Positions 15,372 through 24,023 of a stretch of 64,000 nucleotides of DNA are shown one piece after another. Position numbers and translations under genes: made by a program. The first letter of the stretch is position 1; every line of letters starts with the position of its first letter. The DNA is from Equibacterium sp963662035 (GTDB lineage: Bacteria > Bacteroidota > Bacteroidia > Bacteroidales > UBA932): positions 42,553 to 106,552 of the forward strand of contig CAVLDO010000004.1 in NCBI GenBank assembly GCA_963662035.1, written 5' to 3'. The notes beneath the pieces were generated by a model, which saw nothing but the letters and a program-made list of their open reading frames with translations, was not told where the DNA came from and ran no database searches.

Positions 15372-16004
15372 ATGATCAATATCGAGAAGCAGGTTGCCGA
15401 GTACCTGCTGGAAATCGGCGCCGTGAAGTTGCGCCCCGAAGAGCCCTTCACCTGGGCTTCAGGGTGGAAGTCACCCATCTATTGCGACAACCGCAAGATC
15501 CTCTCTTATCCCGAGATCCGCAACAAGGTCTGTGACTTTGTGGTGGAGACCATCGGCGAGCATTTCAAAAATGTGGATGTGATTGCCGGCGTGGCCACAG
15601 GGGCCATCGCGATGGGTGCGCTGGTTGCCGACCGTATGAATAAGCCTTTGATTTACATCCGTCCCAAGCCCAAGGATCACGGGATGGGCAATCAGATAGA
15701 GGGCGAATGCGGGCGGGGCGACCGCGTGGTTGTGGTTGAGGATCTCATCTCCACCGGCGGCAGCAGCCTCAGCGCGGCGGCGGCCGTTTCTGCGGCAGGC
15801 TGCATCGTGGAGGGGATGGTGGCCATCTTCTCCTACAATTTCCCCACCGCACGCCGTTCTTTCGAAAATACGAGCATGGAACTCTACACCCTCTCAAACT
15901 ACGATTCCCTCATAGAGGTCGCAAGAGAGAAGAAGCTCATAAGCGAATCTGACATAGAGGTGCTGCGCGACTGGCGCTTCCACCCCGAAACCTGGGGCAA
16001 ATAG
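15372..16004 (+). CDS. pyrE: Orotate phosphoribosyltransferase
   Basis: Makes orotidine 5'-phosphate from orotate and PRPP in de novo pyrimidine synthesis. It has 210 residues. The PRPP-binding motif VVVVEDLISTGGSSL lies near residue 120. The catalytic loop YIRPKPKDHGMGNQIEG contains the Lys and His expected for OPRTase, and FTWASGWKSPIYCDNR is the conserved N-terminal substrate block. It has its own strong promoter and is followed 4 nt later by the SRPBCC-like gene, which may be co-transcribed with the rsmF-like gene. Confidence 0.95.
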   Translation: MINIEKQVAEYLLEIGAVKLRPEEPFTWASGWKSPIYCDNRKILSYPEIRNKVCDFVVETIGEHFKNVDVIAGVATGAIAMGALVADRMNKPLIYIRPKPKDHGMGNQIEGECGRGDRVVVVEDLISTGGSSLSAAAAVSAAGCIVEGMVAIFSYNFPTARRSFENTSMELYTLSNYDSLIEVAREKKLISESDIEVLRDWRFHPETWGK

Positions 16005-16008
16005 CACT

Positions 16009-16476
16009 ATGGCAGATACTTTATTGACGAGCAAGACGGTGCTGGTGGACCGCCAGCCGGTCGTGCTCTACAGTTCTCTCGAGGATCTCGGCGCCCTGGT
16101 GGCAAATCTGCCCGAAGACAAACGGCGGTCGATAAGCGCCACCGCAGACACCATCAGCGCCAGCGTGCAGGGATTCAATCTGGGCGTGCGCGTGGCCGAC
16201 CGCACCCCTTTCAGCAGCGTCACCTTCCGCCAGATAGACGGCAGCCCGGTGGAGTTTTCCCTCAAGGCTGTCTTTGACAGCGTGGACGATCCCTCAAATC
16301 CCGATGCCGACTGCAAGACCAACTTCCACATCGAGCTGGCGGCCCAGCTGGGCGGGATGCTCAAGATGATGCTTGGAGGCAAGCTCCAGAAGGCGCTGGA
16401 CGGCATAGCGCAGATGATTGCCGATGCAGCCTCGGGCCGCGATGTGAACCTCCCGGCAGAAGATTATCTGAAATAG
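16009..16476 (+). CDS. SRPBCC-like (START-fold) protein of unknown role
   Basis: A 155-residue protein without signal peptide. Pattern and gene position resemble SRPBCC-fold proteins that follow pyrE in several Bacteroidota. An alternating beta pattern (STADTISASVQGFNLGVRV, FSSVTFRQIDGSPVEFS) is followed by a long C-terminal amphipathic helix (MLKMMLGGKLQKALDGIAQM), which suits a ligand-binding helix-grip fold. No catalytic residues can be named. It starts 4 nt after pyrE, and its TAG overlaps the next gene's GTG by one base. Function unknown; fold assignment is an inference from pattern and context. Confidence 0.6.
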   Translation: MADTLLTSKTVLVDRQPVVLYSSLEDLGALVANLPEDKRRSISATADTISASVQGFNLGVRVADRTPFSSVTFRQIDGSPVEFSLKAVFDSVDDPSNPDADCKTNFHIELAAQLGGMLKMMLGGKLQKALDGIAQMIADAASGRDVNLPAEDYLK

Positions 16477-17846
16477 TGAGCCGATTTCCAAAAGAATTTA
16501 TAGAAAATACCTCGGCGGCCCTTGGCGGGGCTGCCGAGATTGTTATAGACGCCCTTGAATCGGGCGAAAGCGTCACCGCAGTGCGCGCAAACCCCGCAAA
16601 GATGCCCATAGAGGCACTTGAGGGGCGCTTTGAGGCTGCCGACGGCCGCGTACCCTGGCGCGGCGACGCCCTGTTTCTCTCTGCCCGCCCCCAGTTCCCG
16701 CTGGATCCCGCGCTGCACGCCGGGGCCTACTATGTGCAGGACCCATCGGCGATGTTTGCCGGGTGCGTGGCCTCGGCCGCGATGCGCTCAGTCGGCACCG
16801 CGGCCCCACGCGTGCTGGATCTGTGCGCTGCCCCCGGGGGCAAGACCACCTGTATCGCCGCCTCGCTTGGAGGCGGACTGCTGGTGGCCAACGAGGTCAT
16901 AAGCTCCCGCGCCACCGTTTTGGCAGAGAATGTCTCAAAGTGGGGCAATCCAAATGTGGTGGTCTGCGGCAATGACCCGGCTCATTTCGCCTCGCTGCCG
17001 GGCTGGTTCGACGTGATTGTGACCGATGTCCCCTGCTCCGGCGAGGGGATGTTCCGCAAGGAGCCGCAGGCGGTGGAGCAGTGGTCGCAGGAGAATGTCC
17101 GCCTGTGTGAGGCCCGCTCCCGCCGCATAGTGGCCGATGTGTGGCCCGCGCTGCGCGAAGGGGGCTTTCTGGTATATTCCACCTGCACCTTCAACTCTTT
17201 TGAAAATGACGGGAATGCCGCCTGGATTGCGGAGAATCTCGGGGCGGAGATTGTCCATATCGGGACATTCGATGAGACTCTTGCGGCGCAAACAGCCGCG
17301 GCGGGAAACATTGCAACCCGATGCGGCGTGCAGCTGGCTCCCGGCATAACTCGCGGAGAAGGGCAGTATGTGGCGCTGCTGCGAAAGACGGCCGCCGCCC
17401 CCGCGATGCGACTTAAAGCCGCGCCGCCACTAAAAAAAGCCACCTGCGAATGGCTGCGCCCAGGATACGCGTGCTCTTGGGTAGAGTGTGGTGCCGGAGC
17501 GATGCTAAAGGCTTACCCGGAGGCTCTGATCTATGACATACGCACTGTGGAGGAGAATCTGCGCACGCTGCGCTCCGGCGTGGCAGTGGCTCTTGTCAAG
17601 GGGCGCGACCGCATTCCGCAGCCCGACCTGGCGCTCAGCCCGGCGCTTTCTCCGGAGGCCTTCCCAGAAGTGGAACTTTCTCGCGAGCAGGCGCTGCAGT
17701 ATCTGCGCCTCCAGCCGCTGGCGCTGCCCGATGCCCCGGAGGGATTTCTGAAAGTATGCAGCGAGGGTTTGCCGCTGGGCTTTGTGAAAAATCTGGGGCG
17801 GCGGGCCAACAACCTGTTTCCCCGGGCCTGGCGCCTGCGGATGTAA
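16476..17846 (+). CDS. RsmF-like 16S rRNA cytosine-C5 methyltransferase
   Basis: SAM-dependent m5C methyltransferase of the NOL1/NOP2/Sun family, 456 residues. The SAM site VLDLCAAPGGKTT is near residue 115. DVIVTDVPCSGEGMFRK carries motif IV with its Cys, and VYSTCTFNSFEND carries the catalytic motif VI Cys. A C-terminal part (about 310-456) resembles the RsmF RNA-binding PUA-like extension (PLGFVKNLGRRANNLFPRAW). The start is GTG, sharing one base with the preceding TAG, so translation is probably coupled. RsmF/YebU is the likely orthologue, but the target base cannot be read from sequence. Confidence 0.88.
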   Translation: MSRFPKEFIENTSAALGGAAEIVIDALESGESVTAVRANPAKMPIEALEGRFEAADGRVPWRGDALFLSARPQFPLDPALHAGAYYVQDPSAMFAGCVASAAMRSVGTAAPRVLDLCAAPGGKTTCIAASLGGGLLVANEVISSRATVLAENVSKWGNPNVVVCGNDPAHFASLPGWFDVIVTDVPCSGEGMFRKEPQAVEQWSQENVRLCEARSRRIVADVWPALREGGFLVYSTCTFNSFENDGNAAWIAENLGAEIVHIGTFDETLAAQTAAAGNIATRCGVQLAPGITRGEGQYVALLRKTAAAPAMRLKAAPPLKKATCEWLRPGYACSWVECGAGAMLKAYPEALIYDIRTVEENLRTLRSGVAVALVKGRDRIPQPDLALSPALSPEAFPEVELSREQALQYLRLQPLALPDAPEGFLKVCSEGLPLGFVKNLGRRANNLFPRAWRLRM

Positions 17847-17880
17847 AAACGGCCCCCGCTTTTGGCGGAGGCCGTTTTCC
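17846..17880. terminator. Bidirectional intrinsic terminator
   Basis: A 9-bp stem (17846-17854 with 17870-17878) around a GC-rich loop, flanked by A and T runs, between the convergent rsmF-like and CoA-transferase genes. Confidence 0.8.
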
Positions 17881-17896
17881 TGCTTTAAAACAATGC

Positions 17897-19201
17897 CTAT
17901 TTCATAAGCAGATAGTGCGGGCCGAAGCGCTCGAAGGCTGCTCGGTCCAGCTCCTCGCGGTGGTCGGGGTGCGCCACGCTGATGATGGCCTTGGCCCTCT
18001 CCTGCAGCGATTTGCCATAGAGGTTCACTGCGCCGTATTCGGTCACAAGCCAGTGGATGTGGGCGCGGGTGGTCACGACGCCCGCCCCGAGAGTCAGGGT
18101 GGGGGCGATTTTGCTGATTCCCTTGTTGGTTATGGAAGGCATCGCGATGATGGCCTTGCCCCCCTTGCTCAGCGAAGCGCCGTAGGTGAAGTCTATCTGG
18201 CCGCCGAAGCCGCTGTAGAACTTGGTGCCGAGGCTGTCGGCGCACACCTGGCCGGTGATGTCCACCTGCAGGGCGGAGTTGATCGCGGTCATTTTGGGGT
18301 TCTGCGAGATTATGGCGGGGTCGTTGGTGTAGCCGACATCCATCATAGAAACCATAGGGTTGTCGTCTATAAAGTCATAGACCTGCTGGCTGCCCATCAG
18401 AAAGGTGGAGACCATCTTGCCGGGGTCGGTGACCTTGTTGGCGCCGGTGATCACGCCCTTTTCCACCAGCGGCAGCACGCCGTCGGCAAACATCTCGGTG
18501 TGGATGCCGAGGTCTTTGTGGCCGCCCAGCTGCGCCAGCACGGCATTGGGAATGGCGCCGATGCCCATCTGCAGGCAGGCACCGTCTTCTATGAGAGCCG
18601 CGCAGTTCTTTCCGATCTTGGTCTCGGTTTCGTTGGGCTGGGTAAAGGTGGCGGGCTGCAGCGGGGTGTTGTCCTCCACAAAGAGGTCAATCTTGCTCAG
18701 CGGGATAATTGCCTGGCCCCAGCTGCGGGGAACGTGTCTGTTTACCACTGCAATCACGATTTTGGCGCATTCGATGGCTGCCAGGGTAGCGTCCACGCTG
18801 GTGCCCAGCGAAACGAATCCGTGCTTGTCGGGGGGGCAGACCTGAATCATCGCCACATCGCAGGGGAGGGCGCCGCAGCGGTAGAGCTTCTGGGTCTCGC
18901 TCAGATGCACCGGAATATAGTCGGCATAGCCGGCCTGCACCCCTTTGCGCACGTTGGCCCCTACAAAAAAGGCCTGATGGAAGAATATGCCGTTGTATTT
19001 CTCGTCGGTATAGGGGGCGGGCCCTTCCGTGTGGAGGTGGTGGATGTGGACATCCTTCAATTCACCCGCGTCGCCCCGGCGGCAGAGGGCCTGTATAAGC
19101 ACCTGAGGGGCGCTTGCAACGGAACTGAAGTGGATGTGGTCGCCGCTCTTGACAACCTTCACCGCCTCGTCCGCGCTGATAAACTTGATTGTGTGGTTCA
19201 T
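17897..19201 (-). CDS. Acetyl-CoA hydrolase/transferase family protein, 4-hydroxybutyrate CoA-transferase-like
   Basis: Family I CoA-transferase of 434 residues with two NagB-like halves. The acceptor glutamate lies in LGIHTEMFADG (about residue 240), the thioester-forming Glu of this family. The oxyanion-loop-like glycine segments QMGIGAIPNAVL and GFGGQIDFTYGASLSKGGKAI match butyrate and 4-hydroxybutyrate CoA-transferases (AbfT/Cat2 type). It probably moves CoA between acetyl-CoA and a short-chain or hydroxy acid during fermentation; the partner acid cannot be read from sequence. It is monocistronic with its own promoter, convergent with the rsmF-like gene across a terminator. Confidence 0.85.
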   Translation of the reverse strand: MNHTIKFISADEAVKVVKSGDHIHFSSVASAPQVLIQALCRRGDAGELKDVHIHHLHTEGPAPYTDEKYNGIFFHQAFFVGANVRKGVQAGYADYIPVHLSETQKLYRCGALPCDVAMIQVCPPDKHGFVSLGTSVDATLAAIECAKIVIAVVNRHVPRSWGQAIIPLSKIDLFVEDNTPLQPATFTQPNETETKIGKNCAALIEDGACLQMGIGAIPNAVLAQLGGHKDLGIHTEMFADGVLPLVEKGVITGANKVTDPGKMVSTFLMGSQQVYDFIDDNPMVSMMDVGYTNDPAIISQNPKMTAINSALQVDITGQVCADSLGTKFYSGFGGQIDFTYGASLSKGGKAIIAMPSITNKGISKIAPTLTLGAGVVTTRAHIHWLVTEYGAVNLYGKSLQERAKAIISVAHPDHREELDRAAFERFGPHYLLMK

Positions 19202-19221
19202 CTATTTTTATGGGATTTGAT

Positions 19222-19229
19222 TAATTTTG
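19222..19229 (+). promoter_or_regulatory. Promoter -7 element for mazG
   Basis: TAATTTTG (TAnnTTTG), 22 nt before the mazG ATG. The upstream -33 element is only T-rich. Confidence 0.5.
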
Positions 19230-19241
19230 CTCGCTAATATA

Positions 19242-19249
19242 CAAAAATA
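19242..19249 (-). promoter_or_regulatory. Promoter -7 element for CoA-transferase gene
   Basis: The minus strand reads TATTTTTG, 40 nt before the ATG at 19201. It overlaps the mazG leader, so the two divergent units share a 50-nt control region. Confidence 0.45.
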
Positions 19250-19251
19250 CT

Positions 19252-20073
19252 ATGAACCGCGAAAAACAACTGGCCGCCTTCGAGCGACTCCTGGATGTGA
19301 TGGACACCTTGAGGGAAAAGTGCCCGTGGGACCACAAACAGACGATAGACACCCTGCGCCCCAACACCATAGAGGAGGTTTACGAACTCTCCGACGCCAT
19401 TATGAACCACGATATGAAGAATATCTGCAAAGAGCTTGGCGACGTGCTGCTGCACATAGTCTTCTATGCCAAAATCGGCAGCGAACAGGGGCAGTTTGAC
19501 ATAGCCGATGTCTGCAACCAGCTTTGCGACAAGCTGATATTCCGCCACCCGCACGTCTATCCCCCAAAGGACGACGGCTCGCAGCTGGCAAAGGACTCTT
19601 CGCACGCCGAGAATGCCGACCAGGTGATCAAGAATTGGGAGCAGCTCAAGCAGACGGAAAAGGACGGCAACAAGACGGTGCTCTCCGGTGTCCCGGACAG
19701 CCTGCCGCCGCTGATCCGCGCCTACCGTATGCAGGACAAGGCGCGTGCAGTGGGTTTTGACTGGGAAAAACGCGAGGATGTCTGGGACAAGGTCTCCGAA
19801 GAGATGGGCGAGTTCAGGGAGGCTCTCTCCGCCGCAGGAGATGCACCCACCCCCGAGATGACCGACGAGCTGGGCGATATGCTCTTCTCCATAATCAATG
19901 CTTCGCGCCTCTACAAGCTCAATCCCGACACGGCGCTTGAGTCCACCTGCCGCAAGTTCCGCGACCGCTTCACATTTGTGGAGATGAAGGCACGCGAGGC
20001 GGGGCGCGACATCCGGGACCTGACCCTCGCCGAGATGGACGCCCTTTGGGACGAGGCCAAGAAAAGCCGGTAG
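19252..20073 (+). CDS. mazG: Nucleoside triphosphate pyrophosphohydrolase
   Basis: House-cleaning enzyme that hydrolyses NTPs to NMP and pyrophosphate. The 273 residues hold two tandem MazG domains. The first has the metal-binding helix IEEVYELSDAI with CKELGDVLLHIVFYAKIG. The second has KVSEEMGEFREAL with TDELGDMLFSIINASRLY. The signature CPWDHKQTIDTLRPNTIEE is N-terminal, and the domain linker contains PDSLPPLIRAYRMQDKARAVGFDW. Length matches E. coli MazG. It is followed 3 nt later by tcdA, so the two are probably co-transcribed. This is the housekeeping form, not the toxin-antitoxin orphan. Confidence 0.93.
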   Translation: MNREKQLAAFERLLDVMDTLREKCPWDHKQTIDTLRPNTIEEVYELSDAIMNHDMKNICKELGDVLLHIVFYAKIGSEQGQFDIADVCNQLCDKLIFRHPHVYPPKDDGSQLAKDSSHAENADQVIKNWEQLKQTEKDGNKTVLSGVPDSLPPLIRAYRMQDKARAVGFDWEKREDVWDKVSEEMGEFREALSAAGDAPTPEMTDELGDMLFSIINASRLYKLNPDTALESTCRKFRDRFTFVEMKAREAGRDIRDLTLAEMDALWDEAKKSR

Positions 20074-20076
20074 CCG

Positions 20077-20799
20077 ATGGTGCGCGATTGGCAACGGCGC
20101 ACCGCCCTGCTTATGGGCGAGGAGCGCCTGGAGCATCTGGACAGCTGCACGGTGGCCGTGGTGGGAGTCGGCGGAGTGGGGGCCTACGCGGCGGAGATGA
20201 TAGCCCGCGCCGGAGTGGGGCACCTCGTGCTGCTGGATTGCGACATAGTCTCCCAGAGCGACAAGAACCGCCAGCTGCCCGCCCTCGATTCCAATATGGG
20301 GCGGCGCAAAGTCGAGGTGGTGCGCGACCGCATTCTGGACATAAACCCCGAGGCAGACGTGCTTCTGATTGCCGAATATCTCACAGAGGATAACATTGCG
20401 CCGCTGCTGGACAGCTTAAGTATAGACTATCTGGTGGACGCCATAGACACTCTCGCCCCCAAACTGGCGCTGATAGAGTACTGCGTCAAGGGCGGCATCC
20501 CTCACGTGAGCTCGATGGGGAGCGGGGCCAAGTGGGATGCCACCAAGGTCCGCCTGGTGGATCTCTCCAAATCGTACAACTGCCCGCTGGCCTTCATAGT
20601 GCGCAAAAAGCTGCGCAAAAAGGGAATCACAAAGGGATTCAAGGTGGTTTTCAGCGAAGAACTGCCCGACAGGAATGCGATAGTGGAGGATGCGGGGCGC
20701 AATAAAAAGTCGCAGGTGGGCACCATTTCCTATATGCCCGCCGTGTTCGGCTGCGTATGTGCCCAGGCGGCAATTGCGCATTTGACTCAAAATGACTAA
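20077..20799 (+). CDS. tcdA: tRNA threonylcarbamoyladenosine dehydratase
   Basis: ThiF/E1-like ATP-dependent enzyme that cyclises t6A37 to ct6A in tRNA. It has 240 residues. The nucleotide-binding motif VGVGGVGAYAAEMIARAGVG is followed by LLDCDIVSQSDKNRQLPA, with the Arg and Asp of the adenylation site. The region YLVDAIDTLAPKLALIEYC and the C-terminal GTISYMPAVFGCVCAQAAI are typical of TcdA (YgdL/CsdL) rather than ThiF or MoeB. It is downstream of mazG by 3 nt. The C-terminal codons overlap the prfA promoter region. Confidence 0.9.
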   Translation: MVRDWQRRTALLMGEERLEHLDSCTVAVVGVGGVGAYAAEMIARAGVGHLVLLDCDIVSQSDKNRQLPALDSNMGRRKVEVVRDRILDINPEADVLLIAEYLTEDNIAPLLDSLSIDYLVDAIDTLAPKLALIEYCVKGGIPHVSSMGSGAKWDATKVRLVDLSKSYNCPLAFIVRKKLRKKGITKGFKVVFSEELPDRNAIVEDAGRNKKSQVGTISYMPAVFGCVCAQAAIAHLTQND

Positions 20800-20804
20800 T
20801 TTTG
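20774..20804 (+). promoter_or_regulatory. Promoter of prfA
   Basis: TTG at 20774-20776, a 20-nt spacer and TAATTTTG at 20797-20804. The -33 part is inside the tcdA coding end. The start near 20811 leaves a 36-nt leader. Confidence 0.6.
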
Positions 20805-20846
20805 CCGTCCGCTTTTAAAAATCGGACAAAAACAGAAAGATATACA

Positions 20847-21938
20847 ATGGCAGAAAACAAATTGCTCGAAAAACTCGAAGACCTCAAAGACAAGTTCGCG
20901 ACCCTGCAGCAGCAGATTTCCGACCCCGAGCTGATAAGCGATATGAAGCGCTATGTACAGCTCAACAAGGAATACAAAGAGCTGGAACCCATAATCGCAG
21001 CAGGTGCCGAATACCGCCGTCAGGTGGAGAGTCTGGAGATAGCCAAGGATATTCTGCAGAGCGAGAAAGACCCCGACCTGCGCGAGATGGCAAAGGCCGA
21101 GGCGGCCGAGATAGAGGAGAAGCTCCCGCAGATGGAGGAGGAGATAAAGCTGCTGTTGATACCTGCCGACCCCGAAGATGACAAGAATGCCATTCTGGAG
21201 ATCCGAGGCGGCACGGGGGGCGACGAGGCTGCCATATTTGCCGGCGACCTTTTCAGGATGTACTCCAAGTATTGCGAGAAGAAGGGGTGGAAACTCGAGG
21301 TCAACAACTCCAACGAAGGGGTTATGGGTGGTTTCAAAGAGATTGTGTGCAAGATTTCAGGGGAGAAGGTCTATGGAACCCTCAAATACGAGAGCGGCGT
21401 GCACCGCGTGCAGCGTGTGCCGCAGACCGAGACCCAGGGGCGCGTGCACACTTCGGCCGCGTCGGTGGCCGTGCTGCCGGAGGCGGAGGAGTTTGACGTG
21501 GAGCTCAATATGAACGATGTGCGCAAGGATACCTACTGCGCATCGGGCCCCGGCGGACAGTGCGTTAACACCACCTATTCGGCTGTGCGCCTGACCCACA
21601 TCCCCACCGGACTGGTAGTGCAGTGCCAAGACCAGAAATCGCAGATAAAGAACTTTGAAAAGGCTCTGGAAGAGTTGCGCACCCGTCTCTACAACTTTGA
21701 GTATCAGAAATATCTGAGCGAAATTTCTGCAAAGCGCAAGACGCTGGTCTCCACCGGCGACCGCTCCGCAAAAATCCGCACTTACAACTACCCCCAGTCG
21801 CGCGTCACCGACCATCGCATCGGCTACACCATGTACAACCTGCCGGTGTTTATGGACGGAGAAATCCAGGAGCTGATAGACCAGCTGCAGATTGCAGAGA
21901 ACGCCGAGCGGCTCAAGGCTGCGGGAGAAGAGCAGTAG
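20847..21938 (+). CDS. prfA: Peptide chain release factor 1
   Basis: Recognises UAA and UAG stop codons. It has 363 residues from ATG 20847; an upstream in-frame start at 20802 would lie in the promoter. An N-terminal coiled region (LLEKLEDLKDKFATLQQQ) is followed by the stop-codon reading loop in RVPQTETQGRVHT, where the PxT tripeptide of RF1 is Pro-Gln-Thr. The catalytic GGQ motif is in SGPGGQCVNTTYSAV. No programmed frameshift is present, as expected for RF1. It is monocistronic, convergent with the small ORF and rmuC. Confidence 0.95.
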   Translation: MAENKLLEKLEDLKDKFATLQQQISDPELISDMKRYVQLNKEYKELEPIIAAGAEYRRQVESLEIAKDILQSEKDPDLREMAKAEAAEIEEKLPQMEEEIKLLLIPADPEDDKNAILEIRGGTGGDEAAIFAGDLFRMYSKYCEKKGWKLEVNNSNEGVMGGFKEIVCKISGEKVYGTLKYESGVHRVQRVPQTETQGRVHTSAASVAVLPEAEEFDVELNMNDVRKDTYCASGPGGQCVNTTYSAVRLTHIPTGLVVQCQDQKSQIKNFEKALEELRTRLYNFEYQKYLSEISAKRKTLVSTGDRSAKIRTYNYPQSRVTDHRIGYTMYNLPVFMDGEIQELIDQLQIAENAERLKAAGEEQ

Positions 21939-21954
21939 CGGGCTGTTTGTGGCG

Positions 21955-22056
21955 CTAACGGCGCTCCACCGGCTGCAGGTCAAAATCTTCCATAAGCATC
22001 TCCAGACCCTGAATGGTGTCGGAGAAAAAGTACTGCATCAAGTAAGAGGTATTCAT
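21955..22056 (-). CDS. Small ORF, 33 residues, unknown function
   Basis: Too short for standard gene callers. ATG 22056 opens a frame of 33 codons that ends at TAG (21955-21957). The product begins MNTSYLMQYFFSD and ends DFDLQPVERR, with a Met/Leu/Glu-rich middle (LEMLMEDFD) that looks like one amphipathic acidic helix. A consensus -7 element lies 22 nt upstream, so the transcript would start about 15 nt before the ATG. It fills an otherwise empty 206-nt gap between the convergent prfA and rmuC ends. No Shine-Dalgarno is seen, as is normal here. Family not recognised; reality depends on conservation. Confidence 0.5.
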   Translation of the reverse strand: MNTSYLMQYFFSDTIQGLEMLMEDFDLQPVERR

Positions 22057-22077
22057 ATCCGTTATTTTTTTATGATG

Positions 22078-22085
22078 CAAAGATA
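22078..22085 (-). promoter_or_regulatory. Promoter -7 element for the 33-residue ORF
   Basis: The minus strand reads TATCTTTG. A TTTG occurs further upstream (22101-22104), but at only 15-nt spacing. Confidence 0.5.
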
Positions 22086-22144
22086 TCCCGCTATGTGGGT
22101 CAAATTTTTACGCACATATAAAACAACCTCTATTTTTCTGCAGA

Positions 22145-23563
22145 TTATTCAGGCAGGGAGATTACCGGAGTGTCCTCTATGAATTCGGGGATCGCCTTTT
22201 TGCCCGTCACGCCCAGGGCTTTCACCTGCCTGGCGGAGGTAAGTATGCTCTGCCCGCGCTCGCTGAGCTTGGATGCGCCGGCGTTGTATGCCTTCTGCAT
22301 CTCCTCAAGTTTTTTGCCGATTGTGACATATTGGGCGGCGAATTCCCCCACGCGGTCCATCATGCGGCCGGCCGCCTCTATTATCTTTTCCTGATTCTGC
22401 GCCTGGGTTACGTTGCGCCATCCTATCTGAATCATCCGCAGGAAGGGGAGGATGGTCTCCTGGCTGGTGATGAGCACCTTCTTGTTGTAGGCGTCGCGCC
22501 AGAGGGAGGGTTCGTCGTCAAGGGCCAGCTGCAGCGCGCCGCTGTTGGGAACGAACATTATCACGAAGTCGGCAGCCGAATTTTTGAGATAGCTGCTGTA
22601 GTCCTTTGAGTTGAGGTTCTTGTACTGGCCGCGGATCGATTCCAGGTTGCGGCGGCGGGCATCGGCCATAGCGTTGGCATCGCCTTCCCGCTCGGCGGCT
22701 ATGTAGTCGGCAAATGCCGACAGCGATACCTTGCAGTCCACTATTATGTCCTGATTGTTGGAACCCTTATCGTCGGGGAAGTGCAGCACATAGTCGGGGC
22801 GCATCTTCTTGTCGGAATCATCGTTGCGGATTATCTTGCCGTCAGCGTCGCGGATGGTGTCCTCTTTGTCAAAGTCGCGCCCCTGCACAAATCCCTCGCC
22901 GGTGAGGATGTTGAGCAGGATTGTCTCGCCCCAGATTCCCTGTAACTTGTTGCCGCCGCGCATCGCACGCGAGAGATCTTCTGCCTTCTCGCCTATGTTG
23001 CGGCTCTGGCTCTCCAGCAGTTTTACGGCGTTGTCGAACTGCGCCTTGAGGCTGGTGCCGGTCTCGGTCTGCGTCTTTTTGTTGGCCTCGAAGGCCTCTT
23101 TCATCGCGGCGATGTCTTTGCCCAGATTGCCGGAGATGTTCTCGAAAGTCTCCTTTGCCTTGGCACTGAGCTGCTCTTCCCGCTGGCGCAGCAGCTCTTC
23201 GGTGCGGGCGGCAAGCTCGCTCTTGAGGCTCTCTGCCTGAGACTTGAGGCTCTCGGCGTGGGCGGCGCGCAAATCCTGCAGATTCTTCTGATAGCCGCGC
23301 TCCAGGGCGGCGAGGGTCTCGTCTTTGCTGCGCAGAGCCTGCTCCGAGGCCACCTTGAGGCTCTCGAGGGCGGCCTCCTTGAGCTGCAGCTGCCCCCGCA
23401 GTTCGGCAGCTGCCCGCTCCGATTCAAGCCTTTGTGCAGACAGTTCGCCGTCTGCGCGGCTTTTCTGCGCAGCTATCTTCCCCCTGCATACCAGCAGGGT
23501 CGCAAGTGCTGCAAGAGAGGCCGCAGCGGCTGCGGCCGCAATAAGTGCGAGAGTCGTTGTCAT
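22145..23563 (-). CDS. rmuC: DNA recombination protein RmuC family
   Basis: RmuC-family protein linked to limiting inversions and genome rearrangement in E. coli; the mechanism is unsettled and a nuclease-like fold is predicted for the core. It has 472 residues. One N-terminal membrane helix (LALIAAAAAAASLAALATLL) precedes a long coiled coil (about 30-200). The conserved core contains GIWGETILLNILTGEGFVQG and MRPDYVLHFPDDKG, then DIIVDCKVSLSAFADYI and FVIMFVPNSGAL. The D-x(n)-DCK pattern resembles PD-(D/E)XK nucleases. It overlaps the DUF4293 gene by 4 nt (ATGA), so it is the second gene of a two-gene operon. Confidence 0.92.
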   Translation of the reverse strand: MTTTLALIAAAAAAASLAALATLLVCRGKIAAQKSRADGELSAQRLESERAAAELRGQLQLKEAALESLKVASEQALRSKDETLAALERGYQKNLQDLRAAHAESLKSQAESLKSELAARTEELLRQREEQLSAKAKETFENISGNLGKDIAAMKEAFEANKKTQTETGTSLKAQFDNAVKLLESQSRNIGEKAEDLSRAMRGGNKLQGIWGETILLNILTGEGFVQGRDFDKEDTIRDADGKIIRNDDSDKKMRPDYVLHFPDDKGSNNQDIIVDCKVSLSAFADYIAAEREGDANAMADARRRNLESIRGQYKNLNSKDYSSYLKNSAADFVIMFVPNSGALQLALDDEPSLWRDAYNKKVLITSQETILPFLRMIQIGWRNVTQAQNQEKIIEAAGRMMDRVGEFAAQYVTIGKKLEEMQKAYNAGASKLSERGQSILTSARQVKALGVTGKKAIPEFIEDTPVISLPE

Positions 23564-24000
23564 TTTGATTTGCGGCGTATCTTTTTGCGGAAGTCACTTG
23601 CCAGAGCATCGGAGGCCTCGCGCCAGCTGTAGCGCACAGATAGAACTTCCAGAATTATGCAAACCAGCGGCATCAGGGCCGATATCGTGAAGGTGTACGC
23701 CCCCTTGAGCGAGAAAAACATCACCGCCAGCCACACCTGAAAGCCCGCCTGGGCGAGCATTGCTATCACCGCGATGCGTATCTGCAGGATATACTGCATT
23801 CTGTAGCAGATGGCGGCCACAAGCAGCGCAAAGCATACGAAGGCGAGTATGATGAAGGGGAGATACTCTGTGTAGCGGAAGCTGTAGCGCGCCCCATCGG
23901 CATCAATTGCAAAGCACATATCGCTCCACAGGAGCGAAAGCATCAGAAAGGCGGAAATCCCGAGCAGAACATTCTGCATCCTGGGCCAGGTGAGAATCAT
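23560..24000 (-). CDS. DUF4293 family membrane protein
   Basis: Bacteroidota-specific integral membrane protein of unknown function, 146 residues. Four hydrophobic segments are visible: VLLGISAFLMLSLLW, YLPFIILAFVCFALLVAAIC, a third at about 75-95 (IAVIAMLAQAGFQVWLAVMF) and YTFTISALMPLVCIILEVLS. The tail ends in a basic patch (RKKIRRKSK) likely to face the cytoplasm. ATG 24000 is chosen because the segment upstream contains a consensus promoter element. The N-terminus ILTWPRMQNVLLG is the family hallmark. Its stop overlaps the rmuC start by 4 nt. Confidence 0.8.
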   Translation of the reverse strand: MILTWPRMQNVLLGISAFLMLSLLWSDMCFAIDADGARYSFRYTEYLPFIILAFVCFALLVAAICYRMQYILQIRIAVIAMLAQAGFQVWLAVMFFSLKGAYTFTISALMPLVCIILEVLSVRYSWREASDALASDFRKKIRRKSK

Positions 24001-24023
24001 ATTGATTGATAAAACGATTTTGA

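Noticed and set aside
15320..15535. Plus-strand frame of 71 codons overlapping the start of pyrE
   Set aside because: It starts within the promoter and lacks family similarity; the pyrE frame from 15372 is complete.
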